In this document: one piece after another, positions 23,899 through 25,189 of the stretch
Layout of the letters: the number at the start of each line of letters is the position of its first letter
Numbering within the stretch: the first letter of the stretch is position 1
NCBI GenBank assembly: GCA_002494215.1
Contig: DLBF01000030.1
Coordinates: 1-25,189, forward strand
DNA: 25,189 nucleotides
DNA from: Prevotellaceae bacterium UBA7028
Lineage (GTDB): Bacteria; Bacteroidota; Bacteroidia; Bacteroidales; Bacteroidaceae
Reading direction: 5' to 3'
Notes under the pieces: generated by a model
The model's database searches: none
What the model saw: the letters and a program-made list of their open reading frames with translations, nothing else
What the model was told of the DNA's origin: nothing
Position numbers and translations under genes: made by a program

Positions 23899-25189
23899 AT
23901 GGCAATTACATTCTTTAAGACGCCACAGGAGAGCATCATCGCAACTGCCTGTGACCACAAATTTTCAAGCGAAGATATAGAAAAACTTTGTTGGCTCTAT
24001 GGCGGAGCTACCGTACTTGAAGGCGAAACCCTGAGCGGTTTCTTCATCGGTCCCCGTCGTGAAATGATTACTCCCTGGAGTACCAATGCCGTAGAGATTA
24101 CCCAGAACATGGCTATCAAGGGCATCAGTCGTATTGAGGAGTATTTCCCCGTGGCTGACGAGAAGGCTGAATACGACCCTATGCTGCAGCGTATGTACAA
24201 GGGGTTGGACCAGGACATTTTCACCATCAACATGAAGCCAGCTCCCATCCAGAGCATAGAGAACCTGGAGGAGTACAACGAGCAGGAAGGCTTGGCACTC
24301 TCACCAGAGGAGATAGAATATCTGCACGACGTAGAAAAGCAGTTGGGCCGCAAGCTTACGGACAGTGAGGTGTTCGGCTTCGCCCAGATCAACAGTGAGC
24401 ACTGCCGTCACAAAATCTTTGGCGGTACGTTCATCATTGACGGCGAAGAGAAGGAGAGCAGCCTCTTCAAGATGATTAAGAAGACTACGCAGGAGAATCC
24501 CCACAAGATTATCTCTGCATATAAAGATAATGTAGCATTTGCACAGGGTCCCATCGTAGAGCAGTTTGCTCCACAGGACCACAGCACAAGCGACTACTTT
24601 GTGATTCGCGACATAGAGAGTGTTATCAGCATCAAGGCTGAGACACACAACTTCCCCACAACGGTAGAGCCCTTCAATGGTGCCTCAACAGGTACTGGTG
24701 GTGAGATTCGCGACCGTATGGGTGGTGGTGTAGGTTCATGGCCTATCGCCGGTACTGCCGTTTACATGACCAGTTACCCCCGCACTCAGGAGGAGCGTGA
24801 GTGGGAGAAAATTCTGCCCGTTCGCGAATGGTTGTATCAGACACCCGAGCAGATTCTTATCAAGGCCTCTAATGGTGCCAGCGACTTCGGAAACAAGTTC
24901 GGCCAGCCACTGATCTGTGGTTCTGTGCTGACCTTCGAGCATCAGGAGAAGGGCGAAAAATATGCATACGACAAGGTTATCATGTTGGCTGGTGGTGTTG
25001 GTTATGGCACCAAGCGCGACTGCCTGAAGGGTACTCCTCAGAAGGGTAACAAGGTGGTTGTTGTAGGTGGTGATAACTACCGCATCGGTCTGGGTGGCGG
25101 CTCTGTATCATCGGTAGAGACAGGTCGTTACAGCAGCGGCATCGAGTTGAATGCTGTTCAGCGTGCCAACCCTGAGATGCAGAAGCGTG
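23899..25189 (+). CDS. purL: Phosphoribosylformylglycinamidine synthase, 5' part
   Basis: PurL makes FGAM from FGAR, glutamine and ATP, the fourth step of purine synthesis. About 430 residues are visible, running off the right edge; the large single-chain form is near 1,240 aa. It begins MAITFFKTPQESI. The linker and first synthase domain show INSEHCRHKIFGG, AETHNFPTTVEPFNGASTG as the ATP/substrate region, GTGGEIRDRM, and GGGSVSS toward the edge. These motifs and the long N-terminal domain indicate the large form, not the small PurL/PurQ/PurS system. Start ATG 23899, 87 bp after the glucokinase terminator. Confidence 0.95.
   Translation, partial: MAITFFKTPQESIIATACDHKFSSEDIEKLCWLYGGATVLEGETLSGFFIGPRREMITPWSTNAVEITQNMAIKGISRIEEYFPVADEKAEYDPMLQRMYKGLDQDIFTINMKPAPIQSIENLEEYNEQEGLALSPEEIEYLHDVEKQLGRKLTDSEVFGFAQINSEHCRHKIFGGTFIIDGEEKESSLFKMIKKTTQENPHKIISAYKDNVAFAQGPIVEQFAPQDHSTSDYFVIRDIESVISIKAETHNFPTTVEPFNGASTGTGGEIRDRMGGGVGSWPIAGTAVYMTSYPRTQEEREWEKILPVREWLYQTPEQILIKASNGASDFGNKFGQPLICGSVLTFEHQEKGEKYAYDKVIMLAGGVGYGTKRDCLKGTPQKGNKVVVVGGDNYRIGLGGGSVSSVETGRYSSGIELNAVQRANPEMQKR

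Overview
The window looks like a chromosomal segment of a Bacteroidales bacterium, most likely Prevotella or a close relative. Evidence: most genes have no Shine-Dalgarno sequence, many starts are preceded by the Bacteroidetes -7 element TAnnTTTG (several with a TTTG-like -33 box 19-20 bp upstream), and lineage-typical families are present (a DUF4827-like lipoprotein, a DUF4924-like protein, an EF-G2-like factor, large single-chain PurL). No rRNA, tRNA or CRISPR array was found.

Layout. 1-5.7 kb, all minus strand: the N-terminal two thirds of an EF-G paralog with altered GTPase motifs; hemW overlapping a DUF4827-like lipoprotein gene; nrnA preceded by a membrane metallophosphoesterase gene. 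5.75-12.5 kb: an AT-rich accessory stretch. It holds a seven-unit 11-bp tandem array, a truncated second nrnA with its own promoter, a minus-strand cassette (72-aa unknown ORF, MmeI-like restriction-methylation enzyme split by a frameshift, RES-domain protein), about 1 kb of gene-poor DNA, and an array of eight AGTACT palindromes at strictly alternating 14/8-bp steps. 12.5-17.35 kb: a Fic protein gene (minus), then fmt, an ECF sigma factor gene, a 38-codon small ORF, rpe and a short comEC (plus). 17.34-22.64 kb, minus: a ClC channel gene directly abutting tsaC, prfC, and a LysE-family exporter overlapping a DUF4924-like gene. 22.77 kb to the end, plus: a ROK glucokinase gene with a strong terminator, then the 5' part of purL.

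How it fits together. Most of the window is housekeeping: translation (fmt, prfC, tsaC, EF-G2-like), haem and nucleotide metabolism (hemW, nrnA, purL), carbon metabolism (rpe, glucokinase) and transport. The notable part is the island. An MmeI-type enzyme fuses an N-terminal nuclease, a methyltransferase and a target-recognition domain in one chain. Here it is followed after 3 bp by a RES-domain protein, a family that includes NAD+-degrading toxins. This suggests, as inference, a restriction system with a toxic second arm. Both genes carry one-base problems in A-runs (A4 in the enzyme, A7 at the RES start), so the cassette may be decaying, switchable, or affected by assembly errors.
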